This document shows, piece by piece, positions 1 through 10,945 of a stretch of DNA of 64,000 bases; within the stretch, counting starts at the first letter, position 1, and each line of letters opens with the position of its first letter. Source of the DNA: Alisma plantago-aquatica (lineage: Eukaryota; Streptophyta; Magnoliopsida; Alismatales; Alismataceae); contig OY856409.1 in assembly GCA_963693085.1 (NCBI GenBank), positions 1,167,559,749-1,167,623,748 of the forward strand. The letters run 5' to 3'. Position numbers and translations under genes: made by a program. The notes under the pieces are model-generated. The model ran no database searches. It was not told the origin of the DNA and was given only the letters and a program-made list of their open reading frames with translations.

Positions 1-2328
1 AGCTTGGGTCTCCAAACAGTTTGGGACCGTTTGGACCCAAATGGTCTTGAGACCATTTGGACCACACCCTCTCAAAATTGAATGGACCAAAAAGGTCTTT
101 CAACACTTAACCAAATCAAGGTTCTAATTAATGAATCGACTATCCATTGCATACTTGATCCGTTCATCAATTGAACCATTGAATCACCCCTAAATTAGAC
201 CATAAATTAGGGTTTTGAACCCAATTAAACTAAGGTTTACAATCAAGAAACCATCAACTAGGGTTTTGAAATCGAGGAACCTTCAATGGTTAGCATTGTG
301 AAACTAATTCAATTGAAATCAGTGAATTATCATCAACTTATGATATGACCTGACCTCAAATGGTCTTGATGTCGTCTAGGGAACCTCTAAATGGTATTGA
401 GGTCATTTGGATGACCTCCAAATGGTCTTGAGACCATTTTCCCTATTTGTCATTGAAATATGTGAAAATCAATTAGGGTTTTGCATCATTGGATTGATCA
501 TCAAATTAGATATTGATTGCATTTCAATTTGGTATCTTTGGATCTTCAATTACTCAACCATACTCAACCCAGACCTCCAAACGGTCTTGGTTGACCTCCA
601 AACGGTCTTGAGACCGTTTGGATGATCTCCAAATGGTTTTGAAACCGTTTGGGTTAATCAACCCAAAGTTCTAAAACAATCAATTGCAAAATCAGCACTT
701 AACCCGATTAGGGTTTGCTACTTAATGATTATCTATGTATTGAGTCAATCAATTGGATCCATTAGATCATCATCCAACATGTATTAGGGTTCTGACCTCA
801 AACGGTCAACCCATCCAAATGGTCAACTCCTCTAAACGGTTTGGGTACCAAACCTCCAAACGGTTTGCAAACCGTTTGGTCACCAAACGGTTTGGTGAAA
901 CCGAATGGACCCTATTGTTGAAACCATTTGCAAGGGATATTTGGGGAGGTGTGTGCTTATGATGATGTCATCATCATCAATCTCCAAACCCACGAAACTT
1001 TCTGTGATTTTCATGGTGATTGCATCAATCAACCAAATAAAATTTTGGAAATGAAGAAAGGATCATCAATTGATAATGAATTGAATGCAATAACAATAAT
1101 AAGGGTTCAAGTTATAAAACCCGCCTCCAATTGAGCTTAAAATCTTGGAGCTTCACATCAACAATGGTGGAAGAATCTTTTGCAACTCTCCCAAGGCTCG
1201 TCCTCAAGCTTTGGAGTGAAAAGATTGGCTAGGGTTGAAGATGGAGTGAAGATAAGAAGAAATCATGCATTGATTTTCGATTTCCACCATGGAATCAAGG
1301 TGAAAAGAGGTCAAGAAGCTTACCAACAGGTTGGGGGTCGTTCTCCTGTTGCTCCAAGCTCCCTTGGTCGTTTTTGCAAGCAAGAAGTGAAAGTGGATTC
1401 GAAATTCCCTTTCCAAGCTATGGATAAATGAGCTTATATGCCTTTTTATTAAAATTCATTTTAAGAGAGAGAAAGTAGAAGATAACTCCTTTATTTCCTT
1501 GCCAATTGCTCCCTCCTCTTCCTTGGATACGAGGCTATATTACTTGCATCTTATTCCTCTCAATTATCCAAGAAATAAAGAAAAGCAAATTAAGCACCTT
1601 AACCCTTATAATAATAATATCCTAAAGTGACTGGATATTTCTTTTTCTTATAATAATGTGAGTGAGTTATCCACTTCCTTTGGATATTTTCGTGCCTTTG
1701 AAAGGCACAAGGACGTACATATATATGTATTTCAATCAAAAAATTTTTTGTTGAAGCGCACTTCAATGAATATATTTATTTTTGCATTAAATTGAAGTAA
1801 GGTTCCATTTATGCTTAAATCTTGATTATTTTAATATCAAGATTCTCTCTTCTCCAAAGTGATTCAAATGAGGCGCCCCTCTCATTATCTTTGATCTAAT
1901 TGATGTCAAGAAACATTAGGGACTATTTTTAAGTGGTGATTTGCACATTGAACCCTAGGTTTTGGGTAATTTGCACATTACACCAAAACTAGGTTTTAAT
2001 ACACAAACATTGCTTTATCAGCTCTTTCTTGGTACTCAGGCTACCACGAGCCATACCTCTAGATCATCTTCATTCTCATAATGATTAAAAACATGAGGAA
2101 CATCTTATAATGTAACATTTACAATTTAACCCCTCAACTTGGGTAATTTGCAATTTAGTCCAATTCAAGCAAAACAATGTTTCAACATTATTCGAAAAAG
2201 GACTAAAATTGAAACATAAGTTCCTCTTGAACCTTAGTTAATTTTCAAGAAATAAGAGCAAGAATATAATTAACTTTATTAAGCAAAACATCTAGGGTTA
2301 AGGCATAACCCAAGTCAGGGATGTTACA
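1..2328 (-). repeat. RLG-1 3' LTR (distal part missing)
   Basis: Matches 7478-9807 over its whole visible length with scattered substitutions and few indels. It ends on the plus strand in GATGTTACA, the minus-strand LTR start. It holds many copies of a self-complementary motif of the type AAACGGTCTTGAGACCGTTT between about 1 and 910, in several of which CG is mutated to TG or CA. Short open frames here (for example 1180-1431) are also present in mutated form in the other LTR and are not genes. Confidence 0.85.
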
Positions 2329-2375
2329 ATTATAAACCCCTAACAAGGATTTCGTCCCCGAAATCCCAGATAAAG
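2329..2375 (-). other. RLG-1 polypurine-tract end and pol-terminus remnant
   Basis: Read on the minus strand, this holds GATTTCGGGGACGAAATCC followed by TTGTTAGGGG just before the LTR start TGTAACATCC. A self-complementary ATTTCGGGGACGAAAT block and a G-rich tract are commonly found at the end of Del-type gypsy elements immediately before the 3' LTR. That identifies the left LTR as the 3' one and fixes the boundary at 2328/2329. The exact purine tract is not clean. Confidence 0.5.
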
Positions 2376-3017
2376 GGAGATTGGTATTATTCATTCATTA
2401 TATCATCAAGTCTCCACATAACATCTCATTGTTATGGAGATACCATAGAACTTTTATCAATACAAAGTTCTTCCACACAAAAATTCTCATAGAATCAAAC
2501 ACATAAGACATATACTCCACTGTCCTTTCGTTATTGACTGTGGAGTTAATTCTGTGTCAGGTAACACTTTTCTTATTTAGATAGAGGTTATTTGTTAATT
2601 TAATTTTATAAACTTTTATTGCAATAATTTTACAATTATTCCTTCAAACAGTTCATTCTCATCAATGTTATGTTTATGCAAAGCATAAAACCCTAACATA
2701 TGATGTCCATACTACATTAGGTAACTAGACTGATTCCATAGTTAACCATTCCAGGTAACCATCACATGTGCTGAAAACACATCATGTCCTCATCTTCCTT
2801 TTTGTTTATAAGTTGATTTATAATTAAATCAAATTCCTCCGTATATCAATTAGAATGTGGTAGAAATATCCATGCCACATCTCCTTAATTAGGCTTCTTT
2901 ATATTGTTTTAGAATGATTACTTGATCAGAGTAATCAGAAAGATAACAATCTAGGTATGTCATACTTACCTTGCCTTCAATAAATGAATACCTGGCCAGG
3001 GTATTCAAGGACTGAAA
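2376..3017. other. RLG-1 internal non-coding stretch, no gene seen
   Basis: About 640 bp, AT-rich, with stops in all frames and no recognisable pol motif. It lies where protease to integrase (about 4 kb) would be in a complete gypsy element. It could be residue of a deletion or the native 3' untranslated part of a gag-only element. Confidence 0.6.
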
Positions 3018-3881
3018 TTAGACAGTTTTAGTACCACTAATCATTGGTCCCTGTGACTGTGTAGATTTTCTTTTGAGGTTTGTCTCATGTTTCTTTATCG
3101 TAGACCTTTCTATCCTCCGTATAGACTCCACGAATATGGAAAACCTCTCTCTACTTTCTAGGGCAGATGCCATGATGGACATCTCAGCATTCAATCCCTT
3201 CTCAAAACGTCGGATCTTCTCATCCTCATTAGCTTCCATTTGAGGACAAAATCACAAAAGTTCCATAAACTTAACCTCATATTCATTCATTGACATGGCT
3301 CCCTATCGAATCTTCTCAAACTGTGAGATCTTTTCATCTAAGTATGTCTTTGGAAAATATTTATTGATGAATTCTCGACGGAATTCCTCCCATTCAACCT
3401 CTTCATCATTCCTTTTCATTTCTTCTATTACCAACCAGTGTCCAACACTACCCTTCAAAAGGTACACCGCATGTTTAACTTTGTCATCCTCTGGGATACT
3501 AAGGATCTTAAAGACTTTTTCTAACTCAGTGAGCCAGAGATCAACATCTGCTGGGTCAGATGTTCCAGCATATTCTATGGCTCCTACACGGCATAGTCGT
3601 TCAAAGGTCTTTCCAGACCCATATCCCTCATTGAAAACGGGTGCCCTAGGTGCTAGTGCTGGCATCCGGTCTACCACATACCTCAGTGTGGCCATGAGTT
3701 TCCCAAAAAGATTATGAATATATGGATTTCCTCTCATGGCTTCATTAACATGGGAATTTACATGCACTGGTTCCTCCCTTGCCTGATCCCTTACACCTCC
3801 CACTGGTGAAGCAACATTGCTCTCAGCAACGCGTTCCTCATGTTCTCCAGACATCTTGGAGTTATATATCTTCTTCTGCAT
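3018..3881 (-). pseudogene. gag: Gag of RLG-1 (gypsy type, two stops)
   Basis: This would encode the capsid-like Gag that packages element RNA. The frame opens at 3881, although the second methionine (MSGEHEERV) aligns with the Gag start of RLG-2 (MSRNHEEHA) and is the likelier start. A variable N-terminal part of about 90 residues is followed by the retrotransposon-gag domain: KTFERLCRVGAIEYAG, DLWLTELEKVF, VYLLKGSVGHW, then WEEFRREFINKYFPKTYLD and a region rich in E/K ending GTKTV and a stop at 3018. One stop (TAG, 3303-3305) follows EKIR, and a second (TGA, just above 3239) lies about 20 codons on; the frame is otherwise uninterrupted. No CCHC zinc knuckle remains. Total is about 287 codons, short because the C-terminus is missing or was never present. 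Confidence 0.88.
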
Positions 3882-3971
3882 AAGCAGAAGGCATTATAAG
3901 ATATACTGAGGTACACTTAGAATAGACTCGATACCTTAGTCTTATGTCTCTGTAGACTCAGTGAACCTAGA

Positions 3972-3983
3972 GCTATGATACCA
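3972..3983 (-). other. Primer binding site of RLG-1 (initiator Met tRNA)
   Basis: Minus strand TGGTATCATAGC, one mismatch from the plant tRNA-iMet complement TGGTATCAGAGC. It lies 6 bp inside the LTR end at 3990, the expected place. It defines the inner end of the 5' LTR and the element's strand. Confidence 0.85.
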
Positions 3984-4819
3984 CTAAATTGTGACATCCA
4001 ACTCACAAAAATAAAATTAACTAATGCAGAAGCGATCATTAACAGCGAATTACTGAAAATCACTAAAAATTAAAACCTTTTTCAAAGAGATCCAATCATA
4101 AGAAAACTCTTTCAACAAGAACCAATGTATTACATTTACATCCTAGTTCATAAGTACATATCTTGTACCATTTCTTCTCGAGGGTTACAACATCAACTGC
4201 CTTGTTAAAAGATAAACACAGACAACATAAGGACCTCGAGGCATAAGCCAAAAATATCAATCGACTTGTTAAAATTATTAACTACTGACTCCAAGGACCT
4301 GAGAGTATAGAGATGACACATAGGACTTCTATCTACAAACACGACAGACAACACACTCCACCTGAGCTATTGCTGCTGTACCTGCTGCTGTTGAAGTTCT
4401 TCCTCTACAAGATGTTCTCAGTCTCCTTCGTACTTGTCCACCTAAAAATGTTGGTTCCCACGGGGGTGAGACAATTGAAAATTGCCCCAACGAGAGATAT
4501 AACTCTCCGCCAGAAATATCATTATTGCAGTTTAATTAATATAAAACTGAGCAGAGGATAAGTAGTTTGGATTCATTTTCATCTTTAAAGTATTGCAACT
4601 ATCTATAATAGAGAAATAAACCATCTATTCTCTTTATAAGGAATAGGAAGAACATCTATACCATTTATCTGTTATATTAATACAACATCCCATGCTTTTC
4701 ACATGATACTCTTTACTCTGATAAGTCACCCATGAATCTTTCTTGTTTCTATCGGTTGTCCTTAGCCAATCTGCTAAACAAATTTTGGTTCAAACTGGAC
4801 ATGAGAATGTACATCATCA

Positions 4820-5515
4820 TGTCTTGTTCATGCATTGGTCTATACCAATCCTATATGAATATTCCAAGCATTGGATTATACCAATCCTGTACATCTAGTA
4901 CAAGCATTAGACTTATATTATTCCTGTGTATCCATTCCAAGTATTGGACTATGCCAATCCTGTGTAACTATTCCATGTATTGGACTATGCCAATCATGTG
5001 TAACTGTTCCAGGTATTAAACTATGTCAACCATGTACATCCATTCCAGGTAGTGGACTATGCCAAACATGTGCATCTATTCCAGGTAGTGGACTGTGCCA
5101 AACCTGTGCATACATTCCAGGTATTGGATTATTACCAATCCTGTACAGTTATTCCAGGTATTGGGTTATTAACAATCCTGTGTAGTTATTCTAGGTATTA
5201 GACTATGCCAATCATGTGCATCTATTCCAGGTAGTGGACTGTGCCAAACCTGTGCATACATTCCAGGTATTAGACTATGCTAAACCTGTGTAATTATTCG
5301 AGGCATTGGGTTGTTACCAATCCTGTATAGTTATTCTAGGTATTGGGTTATTACCAATCATGTGTAGTTATTCCAGGTATTAGACTATGCCAATCCTGTA
5401 CATTTATTCTAGGTATTGAACCCTATCAATCCTGTGACATTATTCCAGGTATTTAACTATGTCAATCATGTGCAACTATTCCAGGTATTGGACTATGTCA
5501 ATCCTATGATTGCGT
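4820..5515. repeat. Tandem array of about 37-bp units inside the RLG-1 LTR
   Basis: About 18-19 imperfect head-to-tail units with a core like TTCCAGGTATTGGACTATGC followed by CAATCCTGTG and a short A/T-rich joint. Units vary at a few positions (TATTGG/TAGTGG, CCAATC/CCAAAC). Open frames across it (4732-5019, 4871-5185) are repeat translations rich in C, G, Y and I, not genes. Confidence 0.9.
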
Positions 5516-6639
5516 CCCATGTCTGTTTACACAACACTGGGTACCTTATTCTTCTACTGACATTTAAACTTTGGGCATGCCATCATGTTCAATCACATTC
5601 TTTATGTAATACAAGTATTCCTCTCTTTTCCACACTTGTACAACCAAGGTTCCATCATTATTATTGTATCCTTTTTGTTCTAATTATTATGTTATTAAGT
5701 TTCCATTTTCTTGGTTTATTATGAACATGATCATCTCTTACAGGGGACTTTTATAATTATCTTGGTACCTTTCACTAGGTCTCAACTTACTCATGTGGCT
5801 CACAAGGCCTATCAAAATATCTTGTTACCTCTCACTAGGTAACAACTAATCTCATGACTCATAAAGCACATTTAACATCTTGTCACCTTTCATTAGGCAA
5901 CAACCAACCATATGGCTCACAAGGCCATTACACATCTTAAATATTCAATCATGTTTATTACTCTTAACATTTATCATTAAATGATTATCAGTACAAGGTA
6001 TGAGTTCATTTCTCATCCTTATCATGGTATGATTACATCATACTCATCAGTTTGGCTTAACCTTGTTCTCAAGGTATATTAGCCTATACTTATCAAAGTA
6101 TATCAAACTCATTACACTTTATTGTAACAAATTTACATAACATACTTTATGTGTTTCTTGACCAAGCATGTTGGATTTGATGTGCATCAATGTATATCAG
6201 CTTTGAGGTACTAAATGTGATAACTATCATATCTTGATGTATCACTTCCTTCATCTCATTTAACCTTCGTAAGTTCATCAACTTATTCTGTATTAGGGTA
6301 TTTCCCATCCTAATACTTTCATCCACTAACCTATCACTTTTTCCATGAAGTGCATAGGTCACACACAAGAATGGTCCAACTATATTTAATGATATGGACT
6401 CATTTTAGGTTAAGGCATTGCTCACTACAAGGTTATCTATAATCAATCACTTTAGGCATTTCCCCCATCAATGTATTAGTTACCATTCCATTATTAGGAT
6501 TAGGGTATCCCATACTATCACTCTTTATCAGGGTTTAGGGTTTCACATACTATCATACTTCATTAGGGTGAGGATTGCATATAGCATCACCCTTCATTAG
6601 GATTTCACATCACATTGCCCATAATTAGGGTTTACTATT

Positions 6640-6790
6640 CATCCCAACTAGGGTTTCTCATGGAATCACCCTCAATTAGGGTTTCTCATGGAATCACCCT
6701 CAATTAGGGTTTCTCATGGAATCACCTTCAATTAGGGTTTCTCATGGAATCACCCTCAATTAGGGTTTCACATGGCATCACCCTTAATTA
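6640..6790. repeat. 28-bp tandem repeat with AGGGTTT cores inside the RLG-1 LTR
   Basis: Five tight copies of a unit built from TTAGGGTTTCTCATGGAATC plus ACCCTCAA, embedded in a longer degenerate stretch (about 6470-6920) where TTAGGGTTT recurs. The reverse complement of the core, AAACCCTAA, is the plant telobox sequence, but the unit is 28 bp and is not telomeric DNA. Confidence 0.85.
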
Positions 6791-7369
6791 GGATTTCACA
6801 ATTCATATCAATTGGAGATACTCATCCCAATTAGAGTTTCACTCTCCATTCCCATAATTGGGGTTTTACATTATGTTACCCTGAATTAGGGTTAGGGTTC
6901 ATTAACCTTCTGGATTAGGGTTTCATGATCTCTTTACTAAGGATCATAACCTAATCACCACATGATCAATACTCATGTATGAATTCCTTTCTATCATCCT
7001 CTTAACTTGATTAGGTTACATCAACTCTTCAATCAAGTACATACAACTATGATTGACATAGTGTACTAAGACATTACTTTCATAACCTTTTAGAGTTAAT
7101 TAATATAAAGGTGCTGATCATCTAGGTACTTTAGAGTTTCAACCTTTGTACCTAACATCAATAATCATCATTGGATCAATGGATCAATCGTCATTTTAAT
7201 TCTCTAAAAGATTTGATCACATTGGACCTCCTATTTACATGAGGTATCCAAATGAATTAACCAATTGAATCTTTAATTGCAATAGGTATCCAAGTGGATA
7301 AACTAATCGAGTCTTCAATTACATTAGGTATCCAAATAGATTATCCATGTTGAACCTCAAACGATTTTG

Positions 7370-8420
7370 ATTACTTAGACCCTTAACGGTCTTGGTCTCT
7401 CAGAGTTCAAACGGTTTGAAACCGTTTGGGCACATCACCCTTGAAACCGTTTAAGAAAAATGTGATGAGACCAAATGAGCTTGGGTCTCCAAACGGTTTG
7501 GGACCGTTTGGACCCAAACGGTCTTGAGACCGTTTGGTCCAAACCCTCTCAAAACCGAATGGACTAAAAAGGTCTTTCAACACTTAACCAAATCAAGGTT
7601 CCAATCAATGAATCAACTATCCCTTGGATACTTGATCCGTTCATCAATTGAACCATTGAATCACCCCTCAATTAGACCATCAATTAGGGTTTTGAACCCA
7701 ATTAAACTAAGGTTTACAATCAAGAAACCATCAACTAGGGTTTTGAAATCGAGGAACCTTCAATGGTTAGCATTGTGAAACTAATTCAATCGAAATCAGT
7801 GAATTATCATCAACTTATGATATGACCTGACCTCAAACGGTCTTGAGGTCATCTAGGGAACCTCTAAATGTTCTTGAGGTAATTTGGATGACCTCCAAAT
7901 GGTCTTGAGACCGTTTGCCCAACTTGTCATTGAAATATGTGAAAATCAATTAGGGTTTTGCATCATTGGATTGATCATCAAATTAGATATTGATTGCATT
8001 TCAATTTGGTATCTTTGGGTCTTCAATTACTCAACCATACTCAACCCCAGACCTCCAAACGGTCTTGGTTGATCTGCAAATGGTATTGAGACCGTTTGGG
8101 TGATCTCCAAACGGTTTTGAAACCGTTTGGGTTAATCAACCCAAAGTTCTAAAACAATCAATTGCAAAATCATCACTTAACCCGATTAGGGTTTGCTACT
8201 TAATGATTATCTATGTATTGAGTGAATCAATTGGATCCATTAGATCATCATCCAACATGTATTAGGGTTCTGACATCAAACAGTCAACCCATCCAAATGG
8301 TCAACTCCTCTAAACGGTTTGGGGACCAAACCTCCAAACAGTTTGCAAACCGTTTGGTCACCAAACAGTTTGGTGAAACCGAATGGACCCTATTGTTGAA
8401 ACCGTTTGCAAAGGATATTT
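7370..8420. repeat. Array of self-complementary AAACGGT motifs in the RLG-1 LTR
   Basis: Dispersed copies of AAACGGT and its complement ACCGTTT, often as near-perfect hairpins such as AAACGGTTTGAAACCGTTTG (about 7410-7430), AAACGGTTTGGGACCGTTTG and AAACGGTCTTGAGACCGTTT. The same array is in the left LTR at 1-910, with more CG-to-TG/CA changes there. Confidence 0.8.
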
Positions 8421-9807
8421 GGGGAGGTGTGTGCTTATTATGAAGTCATCATCATCAAGATCTAAACCCACGAAACATTCTATGATTTTCATGGTGATTT
8501 CATCAATCAACCAAATAAAATTTCAAAAATGAAGAAAGGATCATCAATTGATAAGGAATTGAATGCAATAACAATAATAAGGGTTCAAGTTATAAAACCC
8601 GCCTCCAATTGAGCTTCAAAGCTTGGATATTCACATCAAAAATGGTGGAATAATCTTTTGTAACTCTCCCAAGGCTCGTCCTCAAGCTTTGGAGTGAAAA
8701 GATTGGTTAGGGTTGAAGATGGAGTGAAGATAAGAAGAAATCATGCATTGATTTTCGATTTCCACCATGGAATCAAGGTGAAAAGAGGTCAAGAAGCTTA
8801 CCAACAGGTTGGGAGTCTTTCTCCTGTTGCTCCAAGCTCCCTTGGTCGTTTTGGCAAGCAATAAGTGAAAGTGGATTCGAAATTCCCTTTCCAAGCTATG
8901 GATAAATGAGCTTATATGCCTTTTTATTAAAATTCATTTTAAGAGAGAGAGAAAGTAGAAGATAACTCCTTTATTTCATTGCCAATTTCCCCCTCCTCTT
9001 CCTTGGATATGAGGCTATCTTACTTGCATCTTATTCCTCTCAATTATCCAATAAATAAAGAAAAGCAAATTAAGCACCTTAACCCTTATAATAATAATAT
9101 CCTAAAGTGAGTGGATATTTCTTTTTCTTATAATAATGTGAGTGAGTTATCCACTTCCTTTGGATATTTTCGTGCCTTTTAAAGGAACAAGGACGTCCAT
9201 ATATATGGATTTCAACCAACAAAATTTTGGTTGAAGAGCACTTCAATTAATATATTTATTTTTGCATTAAATTGAAGTAAGGTTCCATTTATGCTTAAAT
9301 CTTGATTATTTTAATATCAAGATTCTCTCTCCTCCAAAGTGATTCAAATGAGGCGCCCATCTCATTATCTTTGCTCTAATTGATGTCAAGAAACATTAGG
9401 GATTATTTTGAAGTGGTAATTTGCACAATGAACCCTAGGTTTTGGGTAATTTGCACATTACACAAAAACTAGGTTTTAATACACAAACATTGCTTTATCA
9501 GCTCTTTCTTGGTACTCAGGCTACCACGAGCCATACCTATGGATCATATTCATTCTCATGATGATTCAACACATGAGGAACATCTTATTATGTAACATTT
9601 GCAATTTAACCCCTCAACTTGGGTAATTTGCAATTTAGTCCAAAACAAGCAAAACAATGTTTCAACATTATTCGAAAAGGACTAAAATTGAAACATAAGT
9701 TCCTCTTGAACCTTAATTACTTTTCAAGAAATAAAAGCAAGCATATAATTAACTTTATTAAGCAAAACATCTAGGGTTAAGGCATAACCCAAGTCAGGGA
9801 TGTTACA

Positions 9808-10693
9808 TTATCATTCACATAAATGATTACCATTATACACATTATACATTCTTATAACAAAGCCATGAACATATATTAGTTATGTGTGTTCATTGTGTAG
9901 TACACATTCATTTCATACCCTAACACATCATCATAAACACATTAAGTTGTATTTTTTATTATATTCATAATCATTATTAAACCAAACCATGCATATCAAC
10001 ATTAGGGCTATCATAACCCACAAATATAACAAGTATTCAAAATGCATGGCAAGGCATATTGTAAAAGAATATAACACAAACTAAATTACCCAAAAAATTA
10101 CATACTAAAAGTATGACACATTAATACTTAACATTTGTAGGGTTAGTCATCAACGCCCACTAAAACCTATTTAGTCAGGTATCATATATCTTATTATGTC
10201 ACTCAGGCAAGAACCATCACATAATCATACAAGAACCCTAGATTTAACTTAATCATTTAAGAATCCTCTTTACACAAATAAACCAAACATTCATCCAGAA
10301 GAAAGAAGGATGAAAGTGCACACAAGATGGTTAAGTCTGTCATTTCACCTTGTCGAAGCATTTTAATCAAAATTAGTGCATAATATCATACTTTAATTAC
10401 GGCAATGCTTAGATAAGCATCAAATTTTAATGTCGATGTAAGGGAGGGAAGAAGATAACATTTCTCTCAGGAATGAAGGGCTTAAAATATGTATTCCAAG
10501 TAAGCAAAAAAGCCAAAAAAAGCACAATAAATGCACAATGAATCTTGAAAGAAGCTAATAAATACCCACAAAGTCACCTCTATCCTTGAGCTCATGTTAC
10601 CATACAATGAGGATCCATACCCTTCCACATCCAAACCTTTAGACAACAACAAAACATCCTTCTCATGACCATGTCAAACTCATGCAGGCTTTT
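9808..10693. other. AT-rich interval between elements, no gene seen
   Basis: About 890 bp between the outer LTR end of RLG-1 (9807) and the 3' LTR of RLC-1 (about 10694). No open frame, RNA gene or transposon protein is recognisable. It could be host intergenic DNA or an older, unrecognised insertion. Confidence 0.5.
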
Positions 10694-10866
10694 TAGATAG
10701 AATACCAACAATCTAATTAGTTTATAATGAGGTACTTAGTCTCCTATGTACATGACACATGGGTACACCTACTTGGATAAATAGATCCTCACTTAAGTGT
10801 ACTATATCATAACAAGCTCTAAATACAATGTGTCTAATTCCAACTACCTATTGAACCACTAATATA
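10694..10866 (-). repeat. RLC-1 3' LTR
   Basis: Related to 24657-24845: shared blocks include GTTTATAATGAGGT, GTCTCCTAT, AATAGAT followed by CTCACTTAAGTGTACT, TATATCATAAC and TTGAACCACT. Both ends are mutated, so boundaries are good to about 5 bp. Confidence 0.75.
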
Positions 10867-10881
10867 AGACTTCCCCACAAA
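10867..10881 (-). other. Polypurine tract of RLC-1
   Basis: Minus strand TTTGTGGGGAAGTCT directly before the 3' LTR, the position and composition of a plus-strand primer for copia reverse transcription. Confidence 0.65.
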
Positions 10882-10940
10882 CTGGATATTAGACATTGTC
10901 TAGTCCCAACTTTACACCCATATACTAAAAAGGAGTTGGA

Positions 10941-10945
10941 GAAGT
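10941..10945. repeat. Target-site duplication GAAGT, left copy, of RLG-2
   Basis: GAAGT directly precedes the LTR terminus TGTAACACC at 10946 and is repeated at 19981-19985 immediately after the opposite terminus. Five base pairs is the usual duplication for gypsy integrases. Confidence 0.9.

Larger units (their letters stand above)
1..9807 (-). mobile_element. RLG-1: gag-only gypsy-type element with giant LTRs (3' LTR cut by window edge)
   Basis: Two copies of one long sequence (1-2328 and about 7478-9807) flank a minus-strand gag gene. In minus-strand order the element reads 5' LTR 9807-3990, primer binding site 3983-3972, gag 3881-3018, a non-coding stretch, a polypurine-like end, then 3' LTR from 2328 leftwards off the window. 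Both LTR starts read TGTAACATCCC on the minus strand, and the 5' LTR ends in GGATGTCACA, so termini are TG...CA. The internal region is only about 1661 bp and has no trace of protease, reverse transcriptase or integrase, so the element would depend on another element's pol. The gag resembles that of RLG-2 nearby. Assigning it to the Del/Tekay side of gypsy is inference from gag similarity and the tRNA-Met primer site. The target-site duplication cannot be checked because one end is outside. Confidence 0.8.
3990..9807 (-). repeat. RLG-1 5' LTR, about 5.8 kb
   Basis: Bounded by TGTGACATCC at 3990 (minus-strand end ...GGATGTCACA) next to the primer site, and by GATGTTACA at 9807, the same boundary as the other LTR at 2328. 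The length of about 5818 bp is unusually large for a plant gypsy LTR. It contains a 37-bp minisatellite (4820-5515), a 28-bp repeat with telobox-like cores (about 6640-6790) and the AAACGGT motif array (about 7370-8420). A weak TATA-like CATATAAG lies on the minus strand at 8911-8918. No protein gene is supported inside it. Confidence 0.8.

Noticed and set aside
1180..1431. Small open frames at 1180-1431, 1204-1416 and 8682-8894 conserved between two copies
   Set aside because: They are the two LTR copies of RLG-1. The plus-strand frame is interrupted in the second copy, and duplication alone explains the shared minus-strand frame.
4732..5185. Regular short repeats with open frames, superficially like a CRISPR array or a repeat protein gene
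   Set aside because: Units are head-to-tail without unique spacers, diverge gradually and lie inside a plant LTR. The translation is low-complexity and has no signal or domain.
6640..6790. Interstitial telomere repeat
   Set aside because: TTAGGGTTT occurs once per 28-bp unit and not as tandem TTTAGGG, so it is telobox-like but not telomeric.
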